Shown: piece by piece, positions 1-8,719 of the stretch | Numbering within the stretch: the first letter of the stretch is position 1 | How the letters are laid out: each line of letters starts with the position of its first letter | Assembly: GCF_001974875.1 (NCBI RefSeq) | Contig: NZ_MTQD01000002.1 | Coordinates: 124,001 to 188,000, forward strand | Length of the DNA stretch: 64,000 nucleotides | Direction of reading: 5' to 3' | From: Pseudoalteromonas sp. EB27 | GTDB lineage: Bacteria; Pseudomonadota; Gammaproteobacteria; Enterobacterales; Alteromonadaceae | Notes under the pieces: generated by a model | Told to the model about the DNA's origin: nothing | Seen by the model: the letters and a program-made list of their open reading frames with translations, nothing else | Databases searched by the model: none | Translations under genes and position numbers: made by a program

Positions 1-313
1 TGCAGGCGATAAAGCAGAAACTGCAGCAGTTAAGTCTATATTTGGTAATTCAGCTAAAGATGTAATGGTAGGCTCGTCTAAATCTATGATGGGTCACTTG
101 TTAGGTGCTGCAGGCTCGGTTGAATCGATTATTTCGATTTTATCGTTGACTGATCAAAAAGTGTCGCCAACTATCAACCTTGATAACCCAGACGAAGGGT
201 GTGACTTAGATTATATTGCGCACACTGCACGTGATGCAAAGTTAGACTTTGCACTGTGTAACTCGTTCGGTTTTGGTGGTACTAATGGCTCGTTGCTATT
301 TAAAAAGGTATAA
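1..313 (+). CDS. fabF: 3-oxoacyl-ACP synthase II (partial, C-terminal end)
   Basis: The reading frame is open from the window edge, so only about the last 103 residues are present. They contain [12 protein letters not shown], which carries the catalytic Lys and His of ketosynthases, and the C-terminal [11 protein letters not shown] loop, both very close to E. coli FabF. The enzyme elongates acyl-ACP in type II fatty acid synthesis in the cytoplasm. It is followed by an intrinsic terminator and then pabC, the usual fabF-pabC-mltG-tmk-holB order of gammaproteobacteria. Truncation is due only to the window boundary. Confidence 0.95.
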   Translation, partial: AGDKAETAAVKSIFGNSAKDVMVGSSKSMMGHLLGAAGSVESIISILSLTDQKVSPTINLDNPDEGCDLDYIAHTARDAKLDFALCNSFGFGGTNGSLLFKKV

Positions 314-342
314 TCTTTTTTAACAACGAATCAAATTATAAG

Positions 343-370
343 AGCTCAGTTGTTTAACTGGGCTTTTTTT
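343..370 (+). terminator. Intrinsic terminator after fabF
   Basis: A 9-bp stem (343-351 with 356-364, one G-T pair) and a GTTT loop are followed directly by a T run at 365-370. The next gene, pabC, starts only 2 nt after the T run, so the terminator occupies the place where its ribosome binding site would be. Confidence 0.85.
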
Positions 371-372
371 AT

Positions 373-1188
373 ATGCCAAATAAAATGCAAACAATAATAG
401 CAGTAGATCAAAATAGCACTTTAAGTACGCGTGACAGGGGCTTAAATTACGGTGACGGCTTTTTTACAACCGCTAAGGTTGTTAATGGGAAAGTACAATA
501 CTGGGCGCATCATAAAGCGCGTTTGATTGAATGCGCACAGCGCTTGGGGTTTCCTGAGTTAGACTTTAATAGCCTTGAAAATCAAATTGCTTTGCATATA
601 AAAACTGCACCACTAAACGTGCTTAAAATACTTGTAACGCGAGGCGAAGGCGGCCGTGGTTATGGGTTGCCAAGTGAGTGCAATGTTACTATTTTATTGA
701 GTGTATTAGATTACCCTAGTAATTACGAAGCGCTTGTTAAAAAGGGTGTAAATCTCGAAATAAGCCCGATTAAATTAGCGGCGCAGCCATATTTAGCGGG
801 TCTTAAAACATTAAACCGACTTGAACAAGTGCTAATTAAAAAAGCGATGCAAACGCAAAACTGCGACGATGTGTTAGTGCTTGATTACAGTAACAATGTA
901 ATTGAAGCTTCAGCAGCTAATATTTTTGCGATTAAAAATAAGTGTGTGTTTACGCCATTGCTTGATGAGTGCGGAATAAAGGGCGTTTATCTACAATCGT
1001 TATGTGATAAATTGCCTGTTGAATTTAAACGCGTAAAAGTAGAAGACTTGACCCAAGCAGACGCCGTATTTGTGTGTAATAGCTTAATGGGAGCAGTACC
1101 TGTTAAAAGTATTGAGCAACAGGTATTTAATACAGATGACAGCTACGCATTATTAACTAAATTATTAGCCAAGGAGGCTGAGTGTTAA
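373..1188 (+). CDS. pabC: Aminodeoxychorismate lyase (4-amino-4-deoxychorismate lyase)
   Basis: PLP enzyme of fold type IV that releases pyruvate from aminodeoxychorismate to give p-aminobenzoate for folate. The family signature DRGLNYGDGFFTT is near residues 21-33, and the PLP-binding Lys lies in GLKTLNRLEQ (about Lys145). Length (271 aa) is normal. Two in-frame starts exist, ATG at 373 and at 385. Neither has a clear Shine-Dalgarno sequence because the fabF terminator lies directly upstream; the 385 start aligns better with known PabC N-termini. The stop overlaps the GTG start of mltG by 7 nt, indicating translational coupling. Confidence 0.92.
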   Translation: MPNKMQTIIAVDQNSTLSTRDRGLNYGDGFFTTAKVVNGKVQYWAHHKARLIECAQRLGFPELDFNSLENQIALHIKTAPLNVLKILVTRGEGGRGYGLPSECNVTILLSVLDYPSNYEALVKKGVNLEISPIKLAAQPYLAGLKTLNRLEQVLIKKAMQTQNCDDVLVLDYSNNVIEASAANIFAIKNKCVFTPLLDECGIKGVYLQSLCDKLPVEFKRVKVEDLTQADAVFVCNSLMGAVPVKSIEQQVFNTDDSYALLTKLLAKEAEC

Positions 1189-2168
1189 AAGTTATTTTAT
1201 CGGTACTTTTTTTAGCTGTCATAACCACTGCTATTGGTTACCAGCAATTACAAGCAACAATAAATAGCCCACTAAAAGTAGCTAAAAACACACAATTTGA
1301 AGTTAAGCATGGCACTGGCTTTAATAAGTTATGTCAGCAATGGCAAGCTAAAAACTGGGTAGAAAGTTGCTGGCGTTATCAAGTCATTGCAAAATTAGAT
1401 CCCACACTTACCGACTTAAAAGCGGGGCTTTACGAGCTAACAGCCGATAGCGTTATTAATAACGTAAAAAAAATTAACCAAGGCCAGCAAATCAATTTTA
1501 GTTTTACCATTATTGAAGGGCAAAACTTACGTGAAGTACTAAGTGCTATTAATAAAGCCGATAAGTTACAAAACGATTTAAAAACTGATGAACTAAGTAC
1601 ACAAATACTGGGTAATAATACGCACCTAGAGGGCTGGTTATTCCCCGACACGTACCATTACCATAATAACGATACTGCGAGCAGTTTATTAAAACGTGCA
1701 GCACAAAAAATGCAGCAAACGTTAGACGACGCTTGGCAGCAGCGCGCTGTTAATCTGCCCTACAAAACAGCATACGAAGCACTTATAATGGCTTCAATCA
1801 TTGAAAAAGAAACAGGCCTTGCCAGCGAGCGTCCGTTAATTGCATCAGCGTTTGTTAATCGATTAAACACCAATATGCGCCTACAAACCGATCCTACCGT
1901 AATATACGGACTAGGCGCCGATTTTGATGGCGATATTAAATACAAAGATTTACGCGATTATACGCCTTACAATACGTATCGTATTAATGGCTTACCGCCA
2001 ACACCGATTGCTATGCCATCTAAAGCCGCTATTTTAGCTGCAGTTAATCCGCCGCAAAGTGAATACGTTTACTTTGTATCAAAAGGCGATGGCAGCCACC
2101 AATTTTCAACCACGTTAAAGCAGCATAACGCGGCAGTTAAAACGTATATATTAAATAAAAAGAATTAA
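1182..2168 (+). CDS. mltG: Endolytic murein transglycosylase MltG
   Basis: YceG-family lytic transglycosylase that cleaves nascent peptidoglycan strands at the inner membrane. One N-terminal membrane segment (about residues 2-22) is followed by a LysM-like region and the catalytic domain with ASIIEKETGLASER, which holds the catalytic Glu, then DPTVIYGLG and the conserved YNTYRINGLPPTPI. Start is GTG at 1182 with a strong AAGGAGG at 1171-1177 inside the end of pabC. Length 328 aa is typical, and tmk follows after 6 nt. Confidence 0.94.
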   Translation: MLKVILSVLFLAVITTAIGYQQLQATINSPLKVAKNTQFEVKHGTGFNKLCQQWQAKNWVESCWRYQVIAKLDPTLTDLKAGLYELTADSVINNVKKINQGQQINFSFTIIEGQNLREVLSAINKADKLQNDLKTDELSTQILGNNTHLEGWLFPDTYHYHNNDTASSLLKRAAQKMQQTLDDAWQQRAVNLPYKTAYEALIMASIIEKETGLASERPLIASAFVNRLNTNMRLQTDPTVIYGLGADFDGDIKYKDLRDYTPYNTYRINGLPPTPIAMPSKAAILAAVNPPQSEYVYFVSKGDGSHQFSTTLKQHNAAVKTYILNKKN

Positions 2169-2174
2169 GTTTTT

Positions 2175-2801
2175 ATGAAATCAAAATTTATAGTAATAGA
2201 AGGGCTAGAAGGCGCAGGTAAATCAACCGCTATTTCGTTATGCCAAGACTTTTTAAACAAACAAAAAATAGACTTCATTAATGTCCGCGAACCTGGCGGC
2301 ACGCCACTGGCTGAATCGCTTCGTACGCTTGTAAAAGCAGAGCACGAAGAAGAAATTGCTTTTGAAACCGAGTTGCTTATTATGTACGCAGCTCGCTCGC
2401 AGCTAATGCACAATGTTATTACCCCAGCGCTTGATAAAGGCCAATGGGTACTTGCCGATCGTCATGACTTATCGTCTCAGGCGTATCAAGGTGGCGGGCG
2501 TGGTATTAGCTCAAATACATTAGCTTCACTTTCGTCAATGGTATTAAAGGGCTTAAAGCCTGATTTAACTATTTACCTTGATATTGACCCAGTGATAGGC
2601 CTTGAACGTGCAAAAGGGCGTGGTGAGCTAGACCGTATTGAGCAAGAAGCCATTGAATTTTTTCAACGTACACGTATGCGTTATGTTGAACTAGCTAATG
2701 ACGACAACACCATTAAAACGGTCGATGCAAACCAAAGTATTGATAAAGTACATCGCGATATAACCAATGTACTGCATTCATTTTTTGAAGGCCTAAAATA
2801 A
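2175..2801 (+). CDS. tmk: Thymidylate kinase
   Basis: Phosphorylates dTMP to dTDP in DNA precursor synthesis. The P-loop GLEGAGKST is near residues 9-17, the DRx motif appears as ADRHDLSSQAYQGGGRG, and the lid region is rich in Arg (LERAKGRGELDRIE). Length 208 aa is standard. It lies between mltG (6-nt gap) and holB (1-nt gap), the conserved gammaproteobacterial order. Confidence 0.96.
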   Translation: MKSKFIVIEGLEGAGKSTAISLCQDFLNKQKIDFINVREPGGTPLAESLRTLVKAEHEEEIAFETELLIMYAARSQLMHNVITPALDKGQWVLADRHDLSSQAYQGGGRGISSNTLASLSSMVLKGLKPDLTIYLDIDPVIGLERAKGRGELDRIEQEAIEFFQRTRMRYVELANDDNTIKTVDANQSIDKVHRDITNVLHSFFEGLK

Positions 2802-2802
2802 T

Positions 2803-3717
2803 ATGCCATTGCCTTGGCTACATGATACTCAAGCACGTTTAGCGCAAAGTTATCGTGCAGAGCGTTTTCATCATGCGCAATTATTTTGTGGGCCTGTTGG
2901 CGTAGGTAAATTTGAGTTAAGTGATGAGCTTGGCAATGCTTTGTTATGCCAAAATATAGCTAAGCAGGTAGCTTCGAAAAACAGTATGCTAACACCTTGC
3001 GGACAGTGTAAAAGCTGCTTACTTACTCTTGCTGGTACTCATCCCGACAAGCGCTTAACGCAAGTTGATGGACAAAGTATTGGTGTAGACGATATACGTG
3101 GTATTAGTGATTTTATGAATCACTCAGCAGCGCAAAATGGCAATAAAGTAGCAATAATCGAAAATTGCGAAAAAATGACCACAGCAGCAGCTAACGCATT
3201 ATTAAAAACACTTGAAGAGCCAACTAATAGCCGCTTTTTAATATTAACTACAAGCCAACCAGAACAGCTCCCTGCAACTATTTTAAGTAGATGTGCTAAA
3301 AGTGACGTAAAAATAACTAATACAGCACTTGCCCAGCAATGGTTAGAAACATTAGATATTCCTAACTATAGTTGGCTGGCACTTTTTTATAACCAACCGC
3401 TGCAAGTAAAGCATTGGCAACAGCAAGACCAGCTAAAAAATATTGATACACTGTATAAGTTTGCAACTGAGTTTAAACAAAGCCATAATTTCAAAGCGTT
3501 AGTCGATATAATAAATAAACAGCCTGAACTTGTTCGTATATTTACTTTGTTTTTAAGCGTGCAACTAAAGCAGCAATTACTGCAAGGTATGAATTTTGAT
3601 GCTTATCAAAGTGCTCAAAATGCATTAGGCGAGTTTTTACAAAATAACACACAAGTACTTGGCCTTAATTTACCGCTTGCTGTATCACGATTAGCATACA
3701 CATTGCGAAATTCTTAA
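2803..3717 (+). CDS. holB: DNA polymerase III subunit delta prime
   Basis: Clamp-loader subunit of the replicative polymerase. It has an AAA+ fold with a degenerate nucleotide-binding loop (GPVGVGKFELS), a four-Cys zinc module ending in CGQCKSCLL, the KVAIIENCEKMTTAAANALLKTLEEP segment region and a sensor-like SRCAK. Length 304 aa is slightly shorter than the E. coli protein. It begins 1 nt after tmk, so it is probably co-translated. Confidence 0.93.
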   Translation: MPLPWLHDTQARLAQSYRAERFHHAQLFCGPVGVGKFELSDELGNALLCQNIAKQVASKNSMLTPCGQCKSCLLTLAGTHPDKRLTQVDGQSIGVDDIRGISDFMNHSAAQNGNKVAIIENCEKMTTAAANALLKTLEEPTNSRFLILTTSQPEQLPATILSRCAKSDVKITNTALAQQWLETLDIPNYSWLALFYNQPLQVKHWQQQDQLKNIDTLYKFATEFKQSHNFKALVDIINKQPELVRIFTLFLSVQLKQQLLQGMNFDAYQSAQNALGEFLQNNTQVLGLNLPLAVSRLAYTLRNS

Positions 3718-3728
3718 AAGGATTAATC

Positions 3729-4055
3729 ATGCAAGAATTACTAGTAGACATAGACGATTTAGACGAGTTATACCGTTGTTATATGCCTTACTTAAAAAAA
3801 GGTGGCTTATTTGTACGTACTAATATGCGTTACGAAGCAGGGCATTCATTAGCACTTAGAGTTACCTTGCCCGATGCCTTAGAAGATGATGTAGTAACAG
3901 GTAAAGTGTCGTGGATCACGCCACAAGGGGCACAAAGCTCTAACCCTCCAGGTATTGGTATTAGCTTTTTAGATGACAAAACAAACCTAAACGCTAAAAT
4001 CGAAAAGCTACTTGGGACTATGTTAAACTCAGGCGATCAAACATATACCATGTAG
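3729..4055 (+). CDS. pilZ: PilZ-domain protein
   Basis: A 108-aa single-domain protein matching the type IV pilus PilZ subgroup by position between holB and tatD and by sequence (GGLFVRTN near residues 25-32, GKVSWITPQGAQ, GIGISFLDD). The N-terminal RxxxR motif that binds c-di-GMP in canonical PilZ domains is not visible, as is usual for the Pseudomonas-type PilZ that acts in pilus assembly. AAGGATT upstream serves as ribosome binding site. Confidence 0.85.
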   Translation: MQELLVDIDDLDELYRCYMPYLKKGGLFVRTNMRYEAGHSLALRVTLPDALEDDVVTGKVSWITPQGAQSSNPPGIGISFLDDKTNLNAKIEKLLGTMLNSGDQTYTM

Positions 4056-4087
4056 TTATAGGGTCGGTTTTTCATTGAGATTAACGC

Positions 4088-4163
4088 GGCCTGTATTGGG
4101 TTCTTTTAATTGCTAACATTATAAATTAAAAGAACAAATTTAAACCGTGACATAAAACAGGCC
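4088..4163. repeat. Nested inverted repeat between pilZ and tatD
   Basis: An inner perfect 12-bp inverted repeat (4100-4111 with 4124-4135, 12-nt loop) sits inside an outer 7-bp pair GGCCTGT (4088-4094) and ACAGGCC (4157-4163). The outer arm ends 5 nt before the tatD GTG codon, so folding in RNA would involve its ribosome-binding region. No T run follows, so it is not a simple terminator. Confidence 0.6.
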
Positions 4164-4168
4164 TTATA

Positions 4169-4948
4169 GTGATTGTAGATTCTCATTGCCATTTAGATCG
4201 TCTTGATTTTGATAAATTAGACTTAAACCTTGACCAAGTTCTTGATAAAGCGCGTGCAAAGCAAATAGAACATTTTTTATGTGTAAGCGTAACGCTTGAT
4301 CAGTTTCCAAGCATGCTTGATAAAATTAAGCATTACGACGATGTATCAGCCTCATGTGGTGTACATCCACTTGATCAAAAAGACGCCCTTAATAAACAGC
4401 AACTAATCGACTTAGCCTCACACGAAAAAGTTGTTGCCATTGGCGAAACGGGTCTTGATTACTACTATTCAAAAGATACTCACGCAGTGCAGCAAGCCAG
4501 CTTTGTTGGGCATATTGAAGTGGCTAACGAATTACAAAAGCCGTTAATTATTCATACTCGTGATGCCCGCGCCGACACGATTAACTTAATGCGTGAGCAC
4601 AAAGCCCAAAACTGCGGTGGCGTACTGCATTGCTTTACTGAAGACTGGGATATGGCAAAAAAAGCCATAGACATGGGCTTTTATATTTCTATATCGGGTA
4701 TTGTTACCTTTAAAAATGCTATTGAATTAAAAGAAGTAGTAAAACAAATACCGCTAGATAGATTATTAATAGAAACCGACTCGCCTTATTTAGCGCCGGT
4801 ACCGCATCGTGGGCAAACAAATCAGCCAGCGTACGTAGAAGATGTTGCTTATTACATTAGCGAACTTAAAGGCATTAGCTTTAATGAACTTGCTAAAGCG
4901 ACTACCGAGAACTTTTATTCTTTATTTAAATTAGCAGCTAAAGGCTAA
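4169..4948 (+). CDS. ycfH: TatD-family metal-dependent hydrolase (YcfH type)
   Basis: TIM-barrel metallohydrolase of the TatD nuclease family. Metal ligands are visible: HCH in DSHCHLD near residues 4-10, Glu in GETGLDYYYS, His in IIHTRDA and LHCFT, and Asp in ETDSPYLAPVPHRG. Length 259 aa is standard. The start is GTG at 4169 with only weak ribosome-binding complementarity and a nested inverted repeat directly before it. The location after pilZ/holB is the usual one for this paralogue. In vivo substrate is not settled for the YcfH subgroup. Confidence 0.9.
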   Translation: MIVDSHCHLDRLDFDKLDLNLDQVLDKARAKQIEHFLCVSVTLDQFPSMLDKIKHYDDVSASCGVHPLDQKDALNKQQLIDLASHEKVVAIGETGLDYYYSKDTHAVQQASFVGHIEVANELQKPLIIHTRDARADTINLMREHKAQNCGGVLHCFTEDWDMAKKAIDMGFYISISGIVTFKNAIELKEVVKQIPLDRLLIETDSPYLAPVPHRGQTNQPAYVEDVAYYISELKGISFNELAKATTENFYSLFKLAAKG

Positions 4949-4952
4949 ATAC

Positions 4953-6812
4953 ATGATTACTCACACGGCAAACCTTCCTATTTTACTAATGGGGCCAATG
5001 GTGCGCCGTGCAGAGCAAACTGGAGTCTGCATTCAGTTTGCTACCTCCAAGCCTGCAAACTGCCAAATAACACTTATAAATCATGAATGTTATAGCGATC
5101 AACACACTGTTTCTTTAGGGGAACATTTGTACCTGCATTTCGTAATTATAAAGCCAGTAAATAATAAACTTCCTGTAGATAGCTTATTAAGCTATGGACT
5201 CATAATTGACGATACAGCAATCGATTTATCGCCGCGGTGCTATAGCAATCAAACCACGCCTGCATTTGTAATTCCCAATAAACTCAGTGATATTTTGCAT
5301 GGCTCGTGCCGTAATGCACATCATCCAGCAAAAGACAGCTTAGTGTCTGCAAGTCACTGGCAAAATACTCAGCGTGGTAATAATAATCAAGGCGCGCAAT
5401 TGCTATTACTCAGTGGTGATCAGGTTTATGCCGATGACGTAGCAGGCCCCATGTTATTAGCTGTTCATCAGTTAATTAAAGCCTTAGGCATTTACAAAGA
5501 GCAACCACTTGCAATTGAGCTACCCGACGATATAAATGAGCAACTTTATAATCGCCATTTGTTTTTACCAAAAACGCCGTGGCAAAAACGCTCAAAGTTA
5601 GGTGTAGGTTATTGGCTAAAAAAAGACGAACCTCACTTTTCAAGTGTAAAAGCGTATAACCACCTTATCCACTTTGAAGAATACATAGCACTTTATTTAC
5701 TAAATTTTAGTGCTGCTGCTTGGCAATGCGTTGATATACAAAACACAACGTATTTAGGTCAAAGCGAGCAAAACAAAACTATTTTTAACGCTGAAAAAAC
5801 AGCATTAATTGATTATGCAAAAGGCTTGAGTGAAGTAGAGCGGTTGTTTGCCAATGTATCGACATTAATGATGTTTGACGATCACGATGTAACCGACGAT
5901 TGGAACCTCACCGCAGGGTGGGAGCAAGCTATAAATGAAAATCCAAGTAGTAAACGAATCATTAATAACGGTTTAATTAGTTATTGGCTATTCCAAGGAA
6001 TGGGGAACGATGCACTAAATAAAACAGGCGAGCTACTGACACCTTTTAAGCAAAGCCGTACAGCTAATAATTTATGGCAGTTTAAAGCATTTGATAAACC
6101 ACTAAATGATTTTAGCTTTTGGCATTACGAACTTACTACAATACCCAAAGTAGTGGTGCTAGATACACGTACGCACCGCTGGCGAAATGAGCAAAACTTT
6201 AATGAGCCTTCAGGTCTACTTGATTGGGAGCGCCTCACAGAGCTTGAGGAAAGCCTATTAAGCCACGACCAAGTTATTATTGTATCGCCAGCTCCTGTAT
6301 TTGGTGTTAAATCAATAGAAGCCATTCAAGCCATGTTTAATATATGTGGCCAACCTCTCATGGTAGACGTAGAAAACTGGATGGCGCACGAAGGCTCGGC
6401 AAAAAAGCTACTCGATACTTTTAGACGCACCGACACCCCAAACGAAACCCTGATTTTATCGGGAGACGTGCATTACTCATTTTGCTTTTCGGTGCAAAAG
6501 CGTTTTGGCGATCATCCCAATCGAATTTGGCAACTTACTGCCAGTGGTATTAAAAACGAGTTTCCGCGTAAGTTAATAAACATACTCGATAAGCTCGACT
6601 CAATTTTATACGGCCCAAAAAGTCCCTTAAACTTTTTTACCAAACGTTGGCATATGGAAGTAGATAAGCACCAAACCATAGGCGAAGGGCAAAAATACTT
6701 AGTGAGCGACTCAGCTATTAGTTTAATAACACTAGAGCAAGGAAATTTAGCCCGCTATCAACTTATACATGGTGATGGTCATTTAACTGAGTTTGATTTA
6801 GAAGAACAGTAA
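4953..6812 (+). CDS. PhoD-like metallophosphatase, cytoplasmic
   Basis: A 619-aa protein with motifs of the alkaline phosphatase D fold: LLLLSGDQVYADDVAG (about residues 149-164), MMFDDHDVTDDWN (about 306-318) and LILSGDVHYSFCFS (about 503-516), which supply the Asp, Asn/His and His metal ligands. No signal peptide or twin-arginine motif is present, unlike secreted PhoD. It follows tatD by 4 nt and is probably in the same transcript. A phosphomono- or diesterase role is inferred from the family; the substrate is unknown. Confidence 0.75.
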   Translation: MITHTANLPILLMGPMVRRAEQTGVCIQFATSKPANCQITLINHECYSDQHTVSLGEHLYLHFVIIKPVNNKLPVDSLLSYGLIIDDTAIDLSPRCYSNQTTPAFVIPNKLSDILHGSCRNAHHPAKDSLVSASHWQNTQRGNNNQGAQLLLLSGDQVYADDVAGPMLLAVHQLIKALGIYKEQPLAIELPDDINEQLYNRHLFLPKTPWQKRSKLGVGYWLKKDEPHFSSVKAYNHLIHFEEYIALYLLNFSAAAWQCVDIQNTTYLGQSEQNKTIFNAEKTALIDYAKGLSEVERLFANVSTLMMFDDHDVTDDWNLTAGWEQAINENPSSKRIINNGLISYWLFQGMGNDALNKTGELLTPFKQSRTANNLWQFKAFDKPLNDFSFWHYELTTIPKVVVLDTRTHRWRNEQNFNEPSGLLDWERLTELEESLLSHDQVIIVSPAPVFGVKSIEAIQAMFNICGQPLMVDVENWMAHEGSAKKLLDTFRRTDTPNETLILSGDVHYSFCFSVQKRFGDHPNRIWQLTASGIKNEFPRKLINILDKLDSILYGPKSPLNFFTKRWHMEVDKHQTIGEGQKYLVSDSAISLITLEQGNLARYQLIHGDGHLTEFDLEEQ

Positions 6813-7301
6813 TTCTTAATCAATAATTAAATAAATTAAAGGCCTATTTGCACAAAGAGAAGCGAAAGAGGAGTAAATGAGAAGACACAATGCCAATCAG
6901 AATACAGTTTCGGTGTTTATTTTCTTCTCTAAAAGCGCAGCGCCTCATAACCTCTTAGTGAATAAATCACTTATAACGGGTACACTTGTTACGAAAGCAA
7001 TGCTTGAAATTATTTAATCTATTCACCAATAAATCAATTAAAGATCTATTTGCACAAAGAGAAGCTAAAGAGGAGTAAATGAGAAGACATAATATTAATA
7101 AAAAATGCGTTTGGTTTTATTTCCTTCTCTAAAAGCGCAGCGTCTCTTAACCTCTTAGTGCATAAATCACTTGTTACAGGCTTTGCTTACCACGTCAACA
7201 AGTTAACCGTGAATTGAACCTTGGCGGTAGACGCTGAGCTTGCTCGCGTGAGAAGCGCAGCTTCTAATCATTCTATATTAGGCAATTGCTTGGCTTTGTA
7301 T
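6813..7301. repeat. Intergenic region with two copies of a dispersed repeat and one REP-like unit
   Basis: No gene is visible. Copy A (about 6841-6975) and copy B (about 7041-7175) share a left segment with CACAAAGAGAAG and GAGGAGTAAATGAGAAGACA and a right segment CTTCTCTAAAAGCGCAGCG followed by CCTCTTAGTG, with a variable middle. The two segments form an imperfect inverted repeat. Related copies lie at 33664-33800 and 33895-34040. A single unit at about 7192-7271, containing GAGCTTGCTCGCGTGAGAAG, matches the tandem array at 51321-51926. Confidence 0.8.
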
Positions 7302-8618
7302 TTAGCTATGCTCTTTTCGACTTCGTTTAGACGCGGGTAATTTATTACTTAATATTGCCAAGCATAAAATAGTCATGAACAACATTGAGTTTGCACCCGC
7401 TTGTAAAGAGTAATCCACTAATGAATGCAGCAGCATATCTATAACTGCAATGGCACAACCAAAAGAAACGCCTTGAAACAACGCTGTTTTACGTTTTCGC
7501 ATAGTCGCTATACATAACCATAAACAATAAAGTATAAGTGAGCCCAGTGCGGCTGTAGTAGGTATACCCAGCTCTACTGCAAACTGTACGTAATCGTTAT
7601 GGGCGTTATCATAGTAACCAGAATAAGGCTCAGACTGGTACGCAGGGAATGCTGTATAAAATGTACCACCACCAGATCCCAATAATGGTTTATCTAAAAT
7701 AAGGGGTATTGAATCACGTACAACTTCGTCACGGGTTTCTGATGAAATACTGGTTTCGCTAATACGCTGTTTAACTTTTTCTACATCAAATATAGCACCA
7801 ATGATAATCAAATCGATTATAAAGAAACTTATTATAAGTAGTTTGAACGCTTTAGGTTTTTGCCTGTAAATAAAAAACGCGAGTAAGCTAACAACCATTA
7901 ATGCAATAAAAAACGCTGAGTTACCCATACGGCTACGGGTTAAAATAAGCGCCACAATAATAATAATTAACGAAATACGTAAAATTATTTTTGAGCTTAA
8001 AAGTATTTCAGTCCACGCCCGAAGTGTTTGTTTTAATGTTTGTTTATAGTCGCTAGTTGAGCGTTTTAGCTCGCTAACTAAAACACCAATACCTAAACAC
8101 AAACATAAAGCTAAAAAGTTAGCCAAAAAGTTAGAGTAAGTAAACGTACCAATAGCACGCTCGGTATGTTTATAGCCAAATAATGGGCTAATTATATCTG
8201 GCGATAAATTTAAATAAGTGGCATATAAAGCCTGAAAAACGCCTGCACTTATAATTGCATATATTAAATTTTTAATACGCTTTTCAGTATTACAATAAAT
8301 AAATAGTAGCCAGCAAAATAAAATCATAAAACTTGTTTTAATAAGCATTTGTTTAGTCTGAAACGGGTCAACGCTTACGGTAAATATTTGTACAGCGTAT
8401 ACGCCCGCAACTATACTGAGTACAGTAAATAAGGGCCAAGAATATAAAGGAGGGTATAAAGGGTGCTCGTTATTAATACTGCTGTAAACTAAATGGATGA
8501 AAAAGGTAGCACTAATTAATATCCCCATTGCTAAAATTGCCCAAGGGCGGTAACTACCTAATGGTAAGGGCAGCAAAAATAAAATTGCGCAGAGTAAAAA
8601 AAATATAAAACGATTCAC
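7302..8618 (-). CDS. O-antigen ligase / Wzy polymerase-like membrane protein
   Basis: A 438-aa polytopic protein with about ten to twelve hydrophobic segments. The Wzy_C-type signature is present: TRSRMGNSAFF in mid-protein, a large loop with GSGGGTFYTAFPAYQ, and HNDYVQFAVELGIP before the last helices. Such proteins transfer or polymerise undecaprenyl-linked glycans on the periplasmic face. The start is GTG at 8618. It lies downstream of the lapG-lapD unit but behind an intrinsic terminator, so it may have its own promoter or depend on read-through. Ligase and polymerase cannot be told apart from sequence alone. Confidence 0.8.
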   Translation of the reverse strand: MNRFIFFLLCAILFLLPLPLGSYRPWAILAMGILISATFFIHLVYSSINNEHPLYPPLYSWPLFTVLSIVAGVYAVQIFTVSVDPFQTKQMLIKTSFMILFCWLLFIYCNTEKRIKNLIYAIISAGVFQALYATYLNLSPDIISPLFGYKHTERAIGTFTYSNFLANFLALCLCLGIGVLVSELKRSTSDYKQTLKQTLRAWTEILLSSKIILRISLIIIIVALILTRSRMGNSAFFIALMVVSLLAFFIYRQKPKAFKLLIISFFIIDLIIIGAIFDVEKVKQRISETSISSETRDEVVRDSIPLILDKPLLGSGGGTFYTAFPAYQSEPYSGYYDNAHNDYVQFAVELGIPTTAALGSLILYCLWLCIATMRKRKTALFQGVSFGCAIAVIDMLLHSLVDYSLQAGANSMLFMTILCLAILSNKLPASKRSRKEHS

Positions 8619-8676
8619 AGGATTCTCTAAACTAAGAGCCTAAAAAGAAGGGCTAAAAAAATAAGCCATATAAAGT

Positions 8677-8703
8677 AAAACGCAGCCAAAAGGCTGCGTT
8701 TTT
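8677..8703 (-). terminator. Intrinsic terminator after the Ala-rich exported protein gene
   Basis: A perfect 7-bp stem CGCAGCC / GGCTGCG (8681-8687 with 8692-8698) is flanked by A and T runs on both sides, so it can act in both directions. On the - strand it lies 17 nt beyond the stop of the 169-aa gene. Confidence 0.8.
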
Positions 8704-8719
8704 ATTATTTTATTAACGG

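Noticed and set aside
7223..7230. GGCGGTAG, similar to the ops element of RfaH-dependent operons
   Set aside because: It belongs to the REP-like repeat unit, lies on the strand opposite to the nearby gene 7302-8618, and does not match the full ops sequence.
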